From the NCBI RefSeq assembly GCF_024653915.1, contig NZ_JANLGY010000006.1:1-64000 (forward strand): a stretch of 64,000 nucleotides of DNA, in the 5' to 3' direction. A model generated the notes under the pieces. The model worked only from the letters and a program-made list of their open reading frames with translations, was not told where the DNA came from and made no database searches. Below are positions 52,994-62,739 of this stretch, in pieces. Source of the stretch: Sulfuricaulis sp. GTDB taxonomy: Bacteria > Pseudomonadota > Gammaproteobacteria > Acidiferrobacterales > Sulfurifustaceae. The translations under genes and the position numbers were made by a program. How positions within the stretch are numbered: position 1 is the first letter of the stretch; the number at the start of each line of letters is the position of its first letter.

Positions 52994-55435
52994 ATGGAAC
53001 GGGAACATCAACGAACGGATTCGCATCGGCGTTTATTCGTCTTAAGTCGGTTTTGGCGATTAAGAATAACGATGTTGTTTAATCAGCTATCGATGCGTAC
53101 GAGCCTCACCTTCGCTGTGACCGCGGTGGGATTGCTCGGCGTTTTTTTTGTGTTCACCAGCGGTGATATCTACCGCGACGTCAGCTTGGCACAACAGCGT
53201 ACTGCTCTTGGCGAGCAGGTCAAGACGCGGATCAGTGATCTGCGCCGGGAATTGGATGCGGAATCGCAACGCCTTGTGCTGCTGTCCCGTCAGGAGTCTG
53301 GTTTCGTCACGGCGGTGGCGGGCGGCAAAGTGGCGGCTTCTGTCCGTCATCTGGACCAATTGTTTGAGAAACCCGGCTTCATCTCTGGCCGCACCACGCT
53401 GGCCAAGCTTCAGGTGCTGAAAGCAGATATGAATGTGCTGGCCTCCTCCAGCAAGGGCTTGCCCGAGAATGTTTTGAGTCAACCCGCCTGCGCGAACCTG
53501 CGTTCCCTGGCCGCGAAGCGCATGGGCGCGGATATTCAAAAGCCGGTAACCGGCTTTTGCGTGGCGGAAAAAAATATTTATCATCTACTGATCCAGGCGT
53601 TGAGTGAACGCCCAGCGTCCGGTTTTCTGCTGGTCGCCACGGACGTGACCCCGCGGCTGACCGGGTCTGACAACATTTTCAGTCTGCCTGTGCGCCTGAC
53701 CTTCCCGGACGGGGCCTTGTTGTTTCGTTCCGTCAACTGGCCGAGCGACGATGAATGGAAGAATTATCTGGTGGTGGAGCAACCCTACGGTGTGGCATCC
53801 CGCCCGTTGTTTAATATCGGTGTCAGCCAGGATATACGGCTGTTCAGCGAGGGACTGACGTTTACCGGCTACTACACCGTGGCTGTGGCCGCTTCGGCGA
53901 TTCTGCTGGTGGCTCTGCTTGTGTGGTTTGTGTTGCAAAAAACCACCGCCATGCCACTGCGTAGACTGGTGACGCAGCTGCGCAAGGCCCGTTCTGACAA
54001 GAGTCATCTCGGCGAGCACGTGGTGTTGAGCGGTTGTGCCGAAGCTGTCGAGTTAGGCGCCGCTTTCAACAGCATGACGACGCGGCTCAAGGAGCTTTAC
54101 GAAAGCCTGGAAAGCCTCGCTTTCACCGATCCGCTGACGAAGTTGCCGAATCGCACCTTGTTCCACGAACGCCTGGAACACGCCATCGTGGACGCCAAGC
54201 GCGATTACAAGCCATTCGCTCTGATGCTGATGGATCTCGATCGCTTCAAGGACATCAACGACACCCTGGGTCACCAGATTGGCGACAAACTGCTGCAACA
54301 GGTTGCGGCACGCCTGCGCAGCAAGCTGCGCGATATCGACACGGTGGCGCGCATGGGTGGCGACGAATTCGCCATCCTGCTGCCGGCGGTGAATGACAAA
54401 CACGCGACCATGGCCGCGCGCATGCTGCTCCAGGCCTTGCGCGCCCCGTTCCGTATCGAGGAACAGAGCCTCGATATCGGGGCCAGCATCGGTATCGCGC
54501 TCTATCCCGATCACGGGGTGGACGCCAATATCCTGATTCAGCGCTCGGACGTGGCCATGTACTCCGCCAAGAACAGCAACAGCGGACACGCCTTCTACGA
54601 CGGCAAGAACGACCAGCACAACTCGACACGCCTGACATTGCTCGGTGAGCTGCGCCATGCTGTGGAGCAGGAGCAGTTTGTGTTGTATTACCAGCCGAAG
54701 GTGGATCTCAAGAATTTCCAGGTCAATGGGGTCGAGGCGCTGATACGCTGGAATCACCCGCGCGAGGACCTGTTGTTGCCGGACACTTTCATTCCACTGC
54801 TCGAGCAGACCGGCATGATCCGCAGCCTCACGCCGTGGGTGCTGAACGAATCCCTGCGGCAGGGCCAGCTGCTTCAGCATCAGGGCTTGCCCATTACCAT
54901 TTCCATGAACCTGTCGGTGCGCGACCTGCAGGACCCGTACTTGGCGGAAGCCTTTGCCGAGCAGTTGGAGGCGCTGCAAATTTCGCCGCGCTGGCTGGAA
55001 CTGGAAATAACCGAAAGTGCGGTGATGACCGAGCCCGAGCGCGCCCTTGAGGTGCTGACGCGTCTGTCCAAGATGGGGCTGCGAATCGCGATTGACGATT
55101 TCGGTACCGGCTATTCTTCACTCTCTTATCTGAAGAAGCTGCCGGTCAACACCATCAAAATCGACAAGTCCTTTGTCATCGGCATGGTGCGCGATGAAAA
55201 CGATGCCGCTATCGTGCGCACCAGTATTGATCTCGCGCACAATCTCAAGCTCGAAGTGGTGGCGGAAGGCGTTGAGAACGAGGAAACACTGAAACGTCTC
55301 GCCGAACTGGGATGCGACACCGCGCAGGGCCACTACATCAGCCGTCCGCTGTCGGCGGATGACCTGTCCACCTGGCTCAAGCAGTCTTCCTGGGCTCTCA
55401 AGCGCAATTCCAAACTGATCCGGTTGCACAAGTAA
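52994..55435 (+). CDS. Membrane GGDEF-EAL protein
   Basis: An 813-aa c-di-GMP enzyme. TM1 is near residue 35 (LTFAVTAVGLLGVFFVFTS), followed by a periplasmic sensor of about 240 residues, TM2 (TVAVAASAILLVALLVWFVL) and a HAMP-like segment. GGDEF is intact (RMGGDEFAILLP near residue 454), and EAL is intact (VEALIRWNHPRED near 581; ELEITESAVM; IDDFGTGYSSLSYLKKLPV; IKIDKSFV). It may make or degrade c-di-GMP. ATG 52994 is chosen because it follows AGGAGGT and the predicted sigma-54 start site; upstream codons would fall in the promoter. Confidence 0.9.
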   Translation: MEREHQRTDSHRRLFVLSRFWRLRITMLFNQLSMRTSLTFAVTAVGLLGVFFVFTSGDIYRDVSLAQQRTALGEQVKTRISDLRRELDAESQRLVLLSRQESGFVTAVAGGKVAASVRHLDQLFEKPGFISGRTTLAKLQVLKADMNVLASSSKGLPENVLSQPACANLRSLAAKRMGADIQKPVTGFCVAEKNIYHLLIQALSERPASGFLLVATDVTPRLTGSDNIFSLPVRLTFPDGALLFRSVNWPSDDEWKNYLVVEQPYGVASRPLFNIGVSQDIRLFSEGLTFTGYYTVAVAASAILLVALLVWFVLQKTTAMPLRRLVTQLRKARSDKSHLGEHVVLSGCAEAVELGAAFNSMTTRLKELYESLESLAFTDPLTKLPNRTLFHERLEHAIVDAKRDYKPFALMLMDLDRFKDINDTLGHQIGDKLLQQVAARLRSKLRDIDTVARMGGDEFAILLPAVNDKHATMAARMLLQALRAPFRIEEQSLDIGASIGIALYPDHGVDANILIQRSDVAMYSAKNSNSGHAFYDGKNDQHNSTRLTLLGELRHAVEQEQFVLYYQPKVDLKNFQVNGVEALIRWNHPREDLLLPDTFIPLLEQTGMIRSLTPWVLNESLRQGQLLQHQGLPITISMNLSVRDLQDPYLAEAFAEQLEALQISPRWLELEITESAVMTEPERALEVLTRLSKMGLRIAIDDFGTGYSSLSYLKKLPVNTIKIDKSFVIGMVRDENDAAIVRTSIDLAHNLKLEVVAEGVENEETLKRLAELGCDTAQGHYISRPLSADDLSTWLKQSSWALKRNSKLIRLHK

Positions 55436-55491
55436 GCTGTTTTCTCCTGCCGCGCGGAAATTGAATCTGCGCGTGCAAGTCGTATCCGCTG

Positions 55492-55923
55492 CTATTTACA
55501 GTTATCCCTTCCCAAGCTGTATGGACCGGTGCCTTGGGCGACGATAAGCAGCAGGGCGCCCATGATCGCCAGGTTTTTCTGGAACTGGATGAACTGCATC
55601 TGCATCTGATCCGGCGGCAACCCCCAGTAGGCGTGAAACAAATACGTCACCGGGATCATCCACAGGAAAATAATCGTGGCGGCCCAGCGCGCCTGCCAGC
55701 CGACCAGTATCATCAGGCCGCCGCCCAGTTCGATGGCGATGGTCAGCACCAGCATGATTTTGATCAAATTGGGATCAAGGCTCGGCATTTTGGCGGCCAT
55801 GTAGCCAGCGGTGCCAGCGAAACCGGTTATTTTCTTGAAGCCGGCCACGATGAACAGGTTCGCCAGTAACAACCGCCCAATCAGCGGCCCGTATTGTTGG
55901 ACCCACTTGCATGCACCCTTCAT
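55492..55923 (-). CDS. DoxX family membrane protein
   Basis: A 143-aa integral membrane protein with four hydrophobic helices (IGRLLLANLFIVAGFKKITG, IKIMLVLTIAIELGGGLMIL, WAATIIFLWMIPVTYLFHAY, LAIMGALLLIVAQGTGPY). This is the DoxX/TQO-small-subunit type arrangement. The start at 55923 has AAGGAGG at good spacing; the ATG at 55929 would have none. The family includes thiosulfate:quinone oxidoreductase partners and many proteins of unknown role, so a sulfur-related function is only a possibility. Confidence 0.82.
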   Translation of the reverse strand: MKGACKWVQQYGPLIGRLLLANLFIVAGFKKITGFAGTAGYMAAKMPSLDPNLIKIMLVLTIAIELGGGLMILVGWQARWAATIIFLWMIPVTYLFHAYWGLPPDQMQMQFIQFQKNLAIMGALLLIVAQGTGPYSLGRDNCK

Positions 55924-56396
55924 AGTCATCCTCCTTTTCCAGTGGTTTACGGCATCCTAAGCTTTGTCTTTCAGGCTTGCCAGCACAGACCTGTATGGAA
56001 AAAACAGATGAATTCCCGCTAAAGAGGGTCGTCAGCTGTTTACTTTATGCACAGCTAAAATAGTCCTGAAATTATATTCGGCATGCCCGAAAATAATTGC
56101 TCGATAAAACGCGGGTGTTTTTACTTAACTTGTTGATCCAAAGAAACTTAATGCCTCAGTTTATTTTTTAATCAAACTAACAAAATCCTCGGAAATTGCC
56201 GTGCGACTGATTGCGCGCCACGACTTCATCAACACTGTTATCCACAGATTCTGTGAGTAAGGTTTGCACCGTTTAGATACAAGCGCTTAGAGGCATGTCA
56301 TAACAAAATAGTGAGCGTGGAGCACGGTTGTTTCACGCGTTGCACAGAAAATGCGCAAAAAAATTCGTTCAATGGCCATGTGATAGAGTCGCCGCC

Positions 56397-58595
56397 ATGT
56401 CCGCCGCGTCGCGAATTTACCAAGTGGCTGTACCGACTCCCCTGTATCACGCGTTTGATTATCTGGCCACCGTGCCACTGGTGCCGGGCGCGCGCGTGCG
56501 GGTGCCGTTCGGTCGCCGGGAAATGATCGGCGTCGTGCTGGGCGAGGTTGCGCAAAGCGAGCTGCCAGCCAGCCGGTTGAGGGCTATCACACAATCGCTG
56601 GATGCCAGCGCCATTCTCCCGCCGTCGATACTGGGGCTGCTTCGGTGGGCGGCGGATTATTACCATCATCCTCTCGGCGAAGTCATTCACACGGCGCTGC
56701 CGGTGCGCTTACGACAAGGCCGCGCGCCGGTCGTGAGCGGGGCAAAGGTGTGGATGCTTACGCCTGAAGGCCGCTCCGTGGACCCGCAGACGCTGAAACG
56801 CGCCCCGGCGCAAAGGCATGTGCTCGAGGCGTTGACCGTCGCCGCGGAAGGGCTCGATGCGGAGCAGCTTGCTCAAATTTCGCAGCGCTCGGCCGCTGCG
56901 CTCAAGGCGCTGCATGCCAAAGGGTGGGTGAGCAGTCACCAACGTGACCCACGGCCTGTGTTAAACGGGGAGTTGCAGTCTGCGCCGGATCTCAATTCGG
57001 ACCAGAAGTCCTCTGTGACCGCCATCGTTGCCAGGCTGGATGGCTTCCACCCCTTCCTGTTGCACGGAGTCACCGGCAGCGGGAAAACTGAGGTTTACCT
57101 GAGTGTGATTAAAGAAGTGCTGGCGCAGGGAAAGCAGTCGTTGGTGCTGGTGCCGGAAATCAGCCTGACACCGCAACTGGTTGGTCGTTTCGAGAGGCGC
57201 TTCCGCACACCAATTGCAGTGTTGCATTCCGGACTCAATGAGCAGGAGCGCCTGAGTGCCTGGGTGAGGGCCAGTGAAGGCAAGGCGCCCATTGTCCTCG
57301 GTACGCGCTCGGCCGTTTTTACGCCGCTCAAAAATCCCGGCGTCATCGTGGTGGACGAGGAACACGATGGCTCGTACAAGCAGCAAGACGGCTTTCGTTA
57401 TTCGGCGCGCGATGTGGCTGTCATGCGCGCGTCGCGCGAAAAAATTCCCATCATTCTGGGCTCGGCCACACCGTCGCTGGAGAGTCTCAAAAATGCGCGG
57501 CAGGGTACTTATGCCCTGATCGAGTTGCCGGAGCGTACCGGCAGCGCTGTCATGCCGCAGGTGCGGCTGCTCGATATGCGCCGGCTCAAGCCGAGCGAAG
57601 GGCTTTCACTGCCCTTGCGCGAAGTGCTCGCGGCCAAACTCGAAAAGGGCGAGCAGAGCATCCTGTTTCTGAACCGCCGCGGATTCTCGCCGGTGTGGAT
57701 GTGTTTTGACTGCGGCTGGGTGGCCCCCTGCAAGCGCTGCGATGCTCAACTTACCCTGCATCACAAAAGACAGAAACTGCTTTGTCATCATTGCGGCGCG
57801 GAACAGGAAGTCGCTCAGCGTTGTCCGTCTTGCCAAGGCGAGAAACTGCATCCCCTCGGCGAGGGCACGGAGCGGGTGGAAGGCGCGCTGCAAAAGTTTT
57901 TCCCGCAGGCGCGCATAGAGCGCATCGATCGCGACAGCACCAGCCGCAAGGGCGCGCTTGAAGAAAAACTGCGGCGTGTCCATGAGGGCGAGGCCGATAT
58001 CCTGGTCGGGACCCAGATGCTCTCCAAGGGGCATGATTTCCCCAATGTCACGCTGGTTGGCATCCTGAACGCCGATCAGGGACTGTACGGAACCGATTTT
58101 CGTTCGAGCGAACGACTGTTCCAGCTGATCATGCAGGTAAGCGGGCGCGCCGGACGCGCGGACAAGCCCGGCGAGGTGCTGATCCAGACCTGGCATCCGG
58201 ATCACCCCCTGTTCGCCGCGTTGCAGCGACACGACTTCCATGGCTTCGCCGAGTTTGCTCTCAATGAACGCCAGGAGACGAACTATCCGCCCTACAGCCA
58301 TCTCGCCTTGCTGCGTGCCGAGTCGCCCACACCGGACGCGGCACTCAAATTTCTGCATGAAGCGCGCACCCTGGCGCTCCCACTGTCGCCCGGAAAGGAG
58401 GTGCAGGTTTTGGTGCCGGTGGCAGCGCCCATGGAGCGGCGTGCCGGCCGCTATCGTGCGCAGTTACTGGTGCAATCCAGTCAGCGTGCGCCGCTGCACG
58501 AATTTCTCTCTCAATGGGTGGCGCAGCTGGCGGAGGCAAAATTCGCCAAAAAAACGCGCTGGTCGCTGGATGTCGATCCTGCGGATATGTATTAG
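56397..58595 (+). CDS. priA: Primosomal helicase PriA
   Basis: A 732-aa superfamily 2 helicase that reloads the replicative helicase at stalled forks. The N-terminal DNA-binding domain carries YQVAVPTPLYHAFDYLATVP. Walker A is GVTGSGKTEVYL near residue 228 and motif II is DEEHDGSYKQ near residue 320. The zinc-binding cysteines lie in CFDCGWVAPCKRCDAQL and CHHCGAEQEVAQRCPSCQ (about residues 436-480). Motif VI region is MQVSGRAGRADKPGEVLIQT. Start ATG 56397 gives MSAASRIYQVAV. About 470 bp upstream (55924-56396) hold no other gene; 55.95-56.3 kb is A+T-rich and may hold divergent promoters. Confidence 0.96.
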   Translation: MSAASRIYQVAVPTPLYHAFDYLATVPLVPGARVRVPFGRREMIGVVLGEVAQSELPASRLRAITQSLDASAILPPSILGLLRWAADYYHHPLGEVIHTALPVRLRQGRAPVVSGAKVWMLTPEGRSVDPQTLKRAPAQRHVLEALTVAAEGLDAEQLAQISQRSAAALKALHAKGWVSSHQRDPRPVLNGELQSAPDLNSDQKSSVTAIVARLDGFHPFLLHGVTGSGKTEVYLSVIKEVLAQGKQSLVLVPEISLTPQLVGRFERRFRTPIAVLHSGLNEQERLSAWVRASEGKAPIVLGTRSAVFTPLKNPGVIVVDEEHDGSYKQQDGFRYSARDVAVMRASREKIPIILGSATPSLESLKNARQGTYALIELPERTGSAVMPQVRLLDMRRLKPSEGLSLPLREVLAAKLEKGEQSILFLNRRGFSPVWMCFDCGWVAPCKRCDAQLTLHHKRQKLLCHHCGAEQEVAQRCPSCQGEKLHPLGEGTERVEGALQKFFPQARIERIDRDSTSRKGALEEKLRRVHEGEADILVGTQMLSKGHDFPNVTLVGILNADQGLYGTDFRSSERLFQLIMQVSGRAGRADKPGEVLIQTWHPDHPLFAALQRHDFHGFAEFALNERQETNYPPYSHLALLRAESPTPDAALKFLHEARTLALPLSPGKEVQVLVPVAAPMERRAGRYRAQLLVQSSQRAPLHEFLSQWVAQLAEAKFAKKTRWSLDVDPADMY

Positions 58596-58614
58596 AACCT
58601 CTAACAAAATGAAA

Positions 58615-58714
58615 TGGACAGGATTAACAGGATTTCTCAGGATTTACAGGATTAAAGATTTTTAGATTTATAAAATCCTGTTAATCGTGTTTTTTAATCC
58701 TGTAAATCCTGTCT
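58615..58714. repeat. ACAGGATT inverted repeats after priA
   Basis: The left half carries GGACAGGATTAACAGGATTT and then CAGGATTTACAGGATT (58617-58653). The right half has the complementary AATCCTGTTAATC and AATCCTGTAAATCCTGTC (58675-58713). The halves pair into a long stem, and the right arm ends in a T-rich stretch. It may terminate both priA and the convergent membrane gene. The sequence type is common between bacterial genes. Confidence 0.75.
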
Positions 58715-58740
58715 ATTTTTCTTTTTGTTGGCATCTTTAC

Positions 58741-59814
58741 TTAATGTGGAATGGCTTCGAAGATTTCCTCGCCGTTGTCGTCGTTGAATAGCCGGTAAAT
58801 GCGCCACACTGGATCTTTTTTGCTCTGACACGCGCCGTAACGGAACGGCATGTTTCTCCCCGCCAGGGCAAAACGCAGATCATTGAACCACAGGCATAGC
58901 CTGCCCTGGATACGGTCTACGCCATACAGCGCCGGGAACAGGGTGAAGTTCCGATAGGCCGCCAGGGTTTCCGAATACCAGAGTTGTTCCGCCAGTTTGG
59001 CGTCCTTGCCCGAACCGAAACGTGGAACCTGTTTCCACAGGGCATCTCTCGCCGGATAGTACGAGGCGTACACCTGCCGCAACCAATTGGCATCGGTGGG
59101 AGGAAACTCCGGCATCTCTTTGCGCCACAGGCTCACGTAGGTCATGTGGTAGACATCTTTTTGCGGGATGACGATCATCCAGTGGAATGGCGAGAAGGGT
59201 TGTGGAATGGCTTCGACCTTGGCCGCTTCAATCCCGTGCCGGGTGACGTAGGCCTCTCCGACTGCCACGGCGCGCTGCTGCAGGATTCCCTGAAACCCCA
59301 CGTAAGCGGCGAGCACGGTCAGACCGATGACGGCCGGCTTGCGTGTGAGATTCCATACCGCCGAGGCGATCAGCCCCGCAATGATGATCGCGGTGAAATA
59401 CGGATCGATGATGAACGTGGTTGGCATCTGCGCGCGCCAGTGGGAAAACGGCGCGAAGACCATGGTGCCGAAAGCCGTGATCACGTCGCCGAGGATATGG
59501 ATACCGATGCCCAGCGCCACCACACCCACGAACGCGCGCCAGGAATATTTTCCGCGCACGAGCAGCATGAACAACAGCGACAGGCCCAGCGCCCACAATG
59601 GCAGCATGATCACGGAATGGGTGATGCCGCGGTGCACAGTGAGATAGGTCAGGGGATCGATGAAGCGTGTGATGAAATCGCTGTCGGGGAATGCCGCGGC
59701 CCAGAAACCGATCCACATGCGCGCGCGCTGCGGCAATTGATTCGGCCGCGGAGCTTTCGGTTCCGTCGCGCGCGCCAGCAGTGCGCCGCTCAGGGCGTGG
59801 GTGAGTGTGTCCAT
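58741..59814 (-). CDS. YdjM/DUF457-type membrane-bound metal-dependent hydrolase
   Basis: A 357-aa protein with the family start MDTLTHALSGALLARA, the metal-binding HRGITHSVIMLPLWALGL and GIHILGDVITAFGTMVFAPF. Several hydrophobic helices lie in the first 200 residues and a soluble domain at the C-terminus (FTLFPALYGVDRIQGRLC). The homologues include the SOS-regulated YdjM of E. coli, but no LexA box is seen here. Function unknown. Confidence 0.85.
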   Translation of the reverse strand: MDTLTHALSGALLARATEPKAPRPNQLPQRARMWIGFWAAAFPDSDFITRFIDPLTYLTVHRGITHSVIMLPLWALGLSLLFMLLVRGKYSWRAFVGVVALGIGIHILGDVITAFGTMVFAPFSHWRAQMPTTFIIDPYFTAIIIAGLIASAVWNLTRKPAVIGLTVLAAYVGFQGILQQRAVAVGEAYVTRHGIEAAKVEAIPQPFSPFHWMIVIPQKDVYHMTYVSLWRKEMPEFPPTDANWLRQVYASYYPARDALWKQVPRFGSGKDAKLAEQLWYSETLAAYRNFTLFPALYGVDRIQGRLCLWFNDLRFALAGRNMPFRYGACQSKKDPVWRIYRLFNDDNGEEIFEAIPH

Positions 59815-59953
59815 GCTATCGATTCAGTATATCGCGGTGTAACTCGTCAAAACCGCTAACGGCGATCGCGACGGGGTAGGTGTCAAACCGGCACAGCTGG
59901 TACAGCGATGTAACAAAAATTTCTCGCTTTTCCGTGCGCCGGAAAATATTTTC

Positions 59954-59982
59954 TTGACAGCTGTATATAAGCAATCCATAAT
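59954..59982 (+). promoter_or_regulatory. Sigma-70 promoter of the TetR-epimerase operon
   Basis: A perfect -35 TTGACA (59954-59959), a 17-bp spacer and -10 CATAAT (59977-59982). An imperfect dyad, TTAGTCAGGTAACTTACTTA, at about 59983-60003 overlaps the expected start and may be the TetR operator. The operator is inferred. Confidence 0.7.
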
Positions 59983-60024
59983 TTAGTCAGGTAACTTACT
60001 TAATACTTTAAATAATTGATTTAA

Positions 60025-60588
60025 ATGGAAATAAAAGAAACCAACAAGCGCTTTCGCCTGCTCGAAGCGGCGAACAAGCTGGTCCATGCGCAAGGATTCA
60101 ATCAGACCACGCTGGCCGATATCTCCCGCGAGGCCGAGGTGCCCTTGGGTAACGTTTATTACTACTTCAAAACCAAGGAAGACATCGGCCATGCGCTGAT
60201 CGAGCACCGCGCGAATTTTTATGCTGGTCTCATCGCTGCGTGGGACAAGCTCCCGGACCCGAAAAAACGCCTGCATGCATTGATTGGAGAAGTGGAGGGA
60301 CAGCGCGAGGCGCTGGCCTCCAGCGGTTGCCCCATTGGCAGTCTTTGCCAGGAACTCCACAAAGACGGGGGCGTGCTCGCGGAAAAGGCCGCGAGCCTGA
60401 TGGCCGCCATCCTGGGGTGGACCGAGCAACAGTTTCGCGAGCTTGGCAAGGGAAAGGAGTCTGCCGATCTCTCCTTGCATCTGGTGTCAGTGTTGCAGGG
60501 CGCCAGTTTGCTCACGCATACCTTCAACAAGCCGGATTTGGTCCTGCGGGAAACGGCCCGGCTCAAGAAATGGGTGGACAGCTTGTGA
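60025..60588 (+). CDS. TetR/AcrR family regulator
   Basis: A 187-aa repressor with the N-terminal helix-turn-helix FNQTTLADISREAEVPLGNV followed by YYYFKTKEDI, the TetR signature. The C-terminal ligand domain has a conserved-looking SSGCPIGSLCQELHKDGG, with cysteines that could sense thiols or metals. It starts 43 bp after the -10 box and probably controls its own operon, including the epimerase gene 38 bp downstream. Confidence 0.9.
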   Translation: MEIKETNKRFRLLEAANKLVHAQGFNQTTLADISREAEVPLGNVYYYFKTKEDIGHALIEHRANFYAGLIAAWDKLPDPKKRLHALIGEVEGQREALASSGCPIGSLCQELHKDGGVLAEKAASLMAAILGWTEQQFRELGKGKESADLSLHLVSVLQGASLLTHTFNKPDLVLRETARLKKWVDSL

Positions 60589-60626
60589 AGGGACGCGAAA
60601 TCAATTCTGGATAACCGGGAGAAATC

Positions 60627-61658
60627 ATGGGCACAAATAAAAAGATTCGGGTGTTGGTTACAGGCGCCACGGGTTTTCTGGGCGGCAACATACTCAGGGC
60701 CGTGGTAGCGCAACCCGGGGTTGAACCGATTGCTGCTTGTCGACAGCGCGAGAAACTACCGCGAAATTTCAAGGGCGAAGTTCGGATCGGTAATTTGATG
60801 GATGCGAATTACCGACGCGAGGTGGTGAAGGAGGTCGATGTCATCTGCAGCGCCGGTAACTGGGCGTCCATGTGGAACCACAAGGCGCTGGAACGTGAGC
60901 GTTTTTTCGAACCGACTCGCGATCTCGTCGAGCAGGCGATTCGTCAGGGCGTCAAACGTTTTATTCAGACCAGCACAGTCGTGATCGGCGCCGTCGCGAA
61001 AGGCAACAAACCCCTGGATGATTTCTCGGAAACAAAATATACCGGTTTCTGGCCGCATCTCGACTGCCTGATCGATCTCGACCATTACATGCGCGTAAAC
61101 AGCAACCGTGGCACGCAGATGGTTACGATGCGTCTGGGCCATTTTATCGGTACTGGCAATCGCCTGGGCATGCTGCCGGCGCTGGTGCCACGACTGAAAA
61201 CCTATCTGGTGCCATGGTTGGCGGGAGGGCGCAAACGTCTGCCATTGGTGGCCGATACCGATCTCGGCGTGGCCTTTGCTTTGGCAACCATCGCCGATGG
61301 TTTGAACGATTATGAATCGTTCAATATTTGCGGAACGGAATTTCCGACGCTGCGCGAGGTGGTTCAATTCATCGCGGAGGAAGCCGGTGTTCCCAAACCG
61401 CTTTACAGCGTTCCCTATCCCGCCGGTTATGCTTTCGGCTGGCTGATGGAAACGCTCAAGCCGGTCATGCCCGGTTCCTCGCCGTTTCTCACCCGGTCCA
61501 TTGTGCGCCTGTGCGAGAACTGGTATTGCCCTAATGATTATGCCCGGCGAAAACTGGGCTACACGCCCGCCAAGGACTGGCGTACGGCGGTGCGTGAACA
61601 TCTCGCCGACCTCAAGTCGGATGGATATCCCTGGCCGCGTCTGTGCCAGCCGGCCTGA
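60627..61658 (+). CDS. NAD(P)-dependent epimerase/dehydratase family protein
   Basis: A 343-aa extended SDR. Rossmann motif VLVTGATGFLGGNILRAVV is at residues 9-27, then VKRFIQTSTVVIGAVAKG. The usual catalytic YxxxK is not found at the expected place: the region reads PHLDCLIDLDHYMRVNS, where the lysine is replaced by Asn. The protein may therefore use another chemistry or be a binding protein. The C-terminal NmrA/epimerase-like region (FNICGTEFPTLREVVQFIAE) is complete. Cotranscribed with tetR. Confidence 0.82.
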   Translation: MGTNKKIRVLVTGATGFLGGNILRAVVAQPGVEPIAACRQREKLPRNFKGEVRIGNLMDANYRREVVKEVDVICSAGNWASMWNHKALERERFFEPTRDLVEQAIRQGVKRFIQTSTVVIGAVAKGNKPLDDFSETKYTGFWPHLDCLIDLDHYMRVNSNRGTQMVTMRLGHFIGTGNRLGMLPALVPRLKTYLVPWLAGGRKRLPLVADTDLGVAFALATIADGLNDYESFNICGTEFPTLREVVQFIAEEAGVPKPLYSVPYPAGYAFGWLMETLKPVMPGSSPFLTRSIVRLCENWYCPNDYARRKLGYTPAKDWRTAVREHLADLKSDGYPWPRLCQPA

Positions 61659-61768
61659 CTGATATGTTTGTTAGCGAAACTAATTAAATTATCTGATTTG
61701 TGCTTCGCCCAACCGGGATATTTAATCTATTCAGATAAAGACTCCCTCAACCCAAACAGGAGATATTC

Positions 61769-61999
61769 ATGTCTGCTACAGCACAGGAACTCGATGCACG
61801 TGGATTGAACTGCCCGCTGCCCATTCTGCGTGCGAAAAAGGCACTTAATGGTTTACAGCAAGGAGAAGTTTTATCCGTGCGCGCCACCGACCCAGGTTCA
61901 GTCAAGGATTTCGACGCCTTTTGCAAGGCGACCGGTAATGAACTGGTTTCGTCCGAACAAAGCAGTGACGAGTATGTTTTCCAGATACGCAAGAACTGA
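61769..61999 (+). CDS. tusA: Sulfur carrier protein TusA
   Basis: A 76-aa persulfide carrier with the CPxP motif LDARGLNCPLPILRAKKAL (Cys15). The rest follows the family (LSVRATDPGSVKDFDAFCKA) with a second cysteine. In sulfur oxidisers TusA carries sulfane sulfur to the Dsr or sHdr pathway together with DsrE2. A good ribosome binding site (AACAGGAG) is present. The linked dsrE2 starts 49 bp downstream. No hdr or rhodanese gene is visible in this window. Confidence 0.93.
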   Translation: MSATAQELDARGLNCPLPILRAKKALNGLQQGEVLSVRATDPGSVKDFDAFCKATGNELVSSEQSSDEYVFQIRKN

Positions 62000-62048
62000 C
62001 GGATATCCCTCCACCAGTCAAACCCTCAGCCTTTGAAAGGAGGCAACC

Positions 62049-62678
62049 ATGTCTAACCTAGCTGAAAAGTCATCCATCAGTTTGCCCGGCGACTTGCAGA
62101 AACACGGCGCCGCGCTCGATGCCTGGTTCGATGAGCGTTTCTCGAAAAAACTGAAAGAGGTCGAGGAGAACAAGACCCCTTCGCTTTCGATCATCGCCAC
62201 CAAGGGAACCATGGACTGGGCCTATCCACCGTTCATTCTCGCCTCCACGGCGTCGGCGCTGGGCTGGGACGTGAACGTATTTTTCACTTTTTACGGTTTG
62301 GAATTATTGAAAAAGGAATTGCACCTCGAGGTCAGCGCGTTGGGCAATCCGAGCATGCCCATGAAAATGCCCTTTGGCCCGAAATGGTTCAAAGGTATTA
62401 ATTGGAAGGTCCCGAATCTGGTAATGGCCGGCGTCCCGGGATTCGAGAAGGTGGCCACGGGACTGATGAAGAAAACCGTGAAAAATTGCGGTGTCGCCTC
62501 GGTTCAGGAATTACGCGATGTCTGTATCGAGGCTGGCGTTAACCTGGTGGCTTGCCAGATGACAGTCGACCTGTTCGGCTACAAGCGCGAAGACTTCATT
62601 CCCGAGGTCAAGGACTGGATCGGCGCGGCCACTTTCCTGCCGATTGCGCAACAGTCGGACGTCTGTCTGTTCATCTAG
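62049..62678 (+). CDS. dsrE2: DsrE2-like sulfur transferase
   Basis: A 209-aa DsrE/F/H-like protein of the DsrE2A type. The core is SIIATKGTMDWAYPPFILAS and ASALGWDVNVFFTFYGLELL. The candidate sulfur-carrying cysteines are in KNCGVASVQELRDVCIEAGV, in VNLVACQMTVDLFGYK and near the C-terminus (SDVCLFI). In characterised sulfur oxidisers DsrE2 exchanges sulfane sulfur with TusA. AAAGGAGG precedes the start. Confidence 0.92.
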   Translation: MSNLAEKSSISLPGDLQKHGAALDAWFDERFSKKLKEVEENKTPSLSIIATKGTMDWAYPPFILASTASALGWDVNVFFTFYGLELLKKELHLEVSALGNPSMPMKMPFGPKWFKGINWKVPNLVMAGVPGFEKVATGLMKKTVKNCGVASVQELRDVCIEAGVNLVACQMTVDLFGYKREDFIPEVKDWIGAATFLPIAQQSDVCLFI

Positions 62679-62739
62679 CCAGATCAGGCGAGGCGTGAAA
62701 AAATAATCTCATGAAAAAAAATCCGCGGAGATAAAGCGC

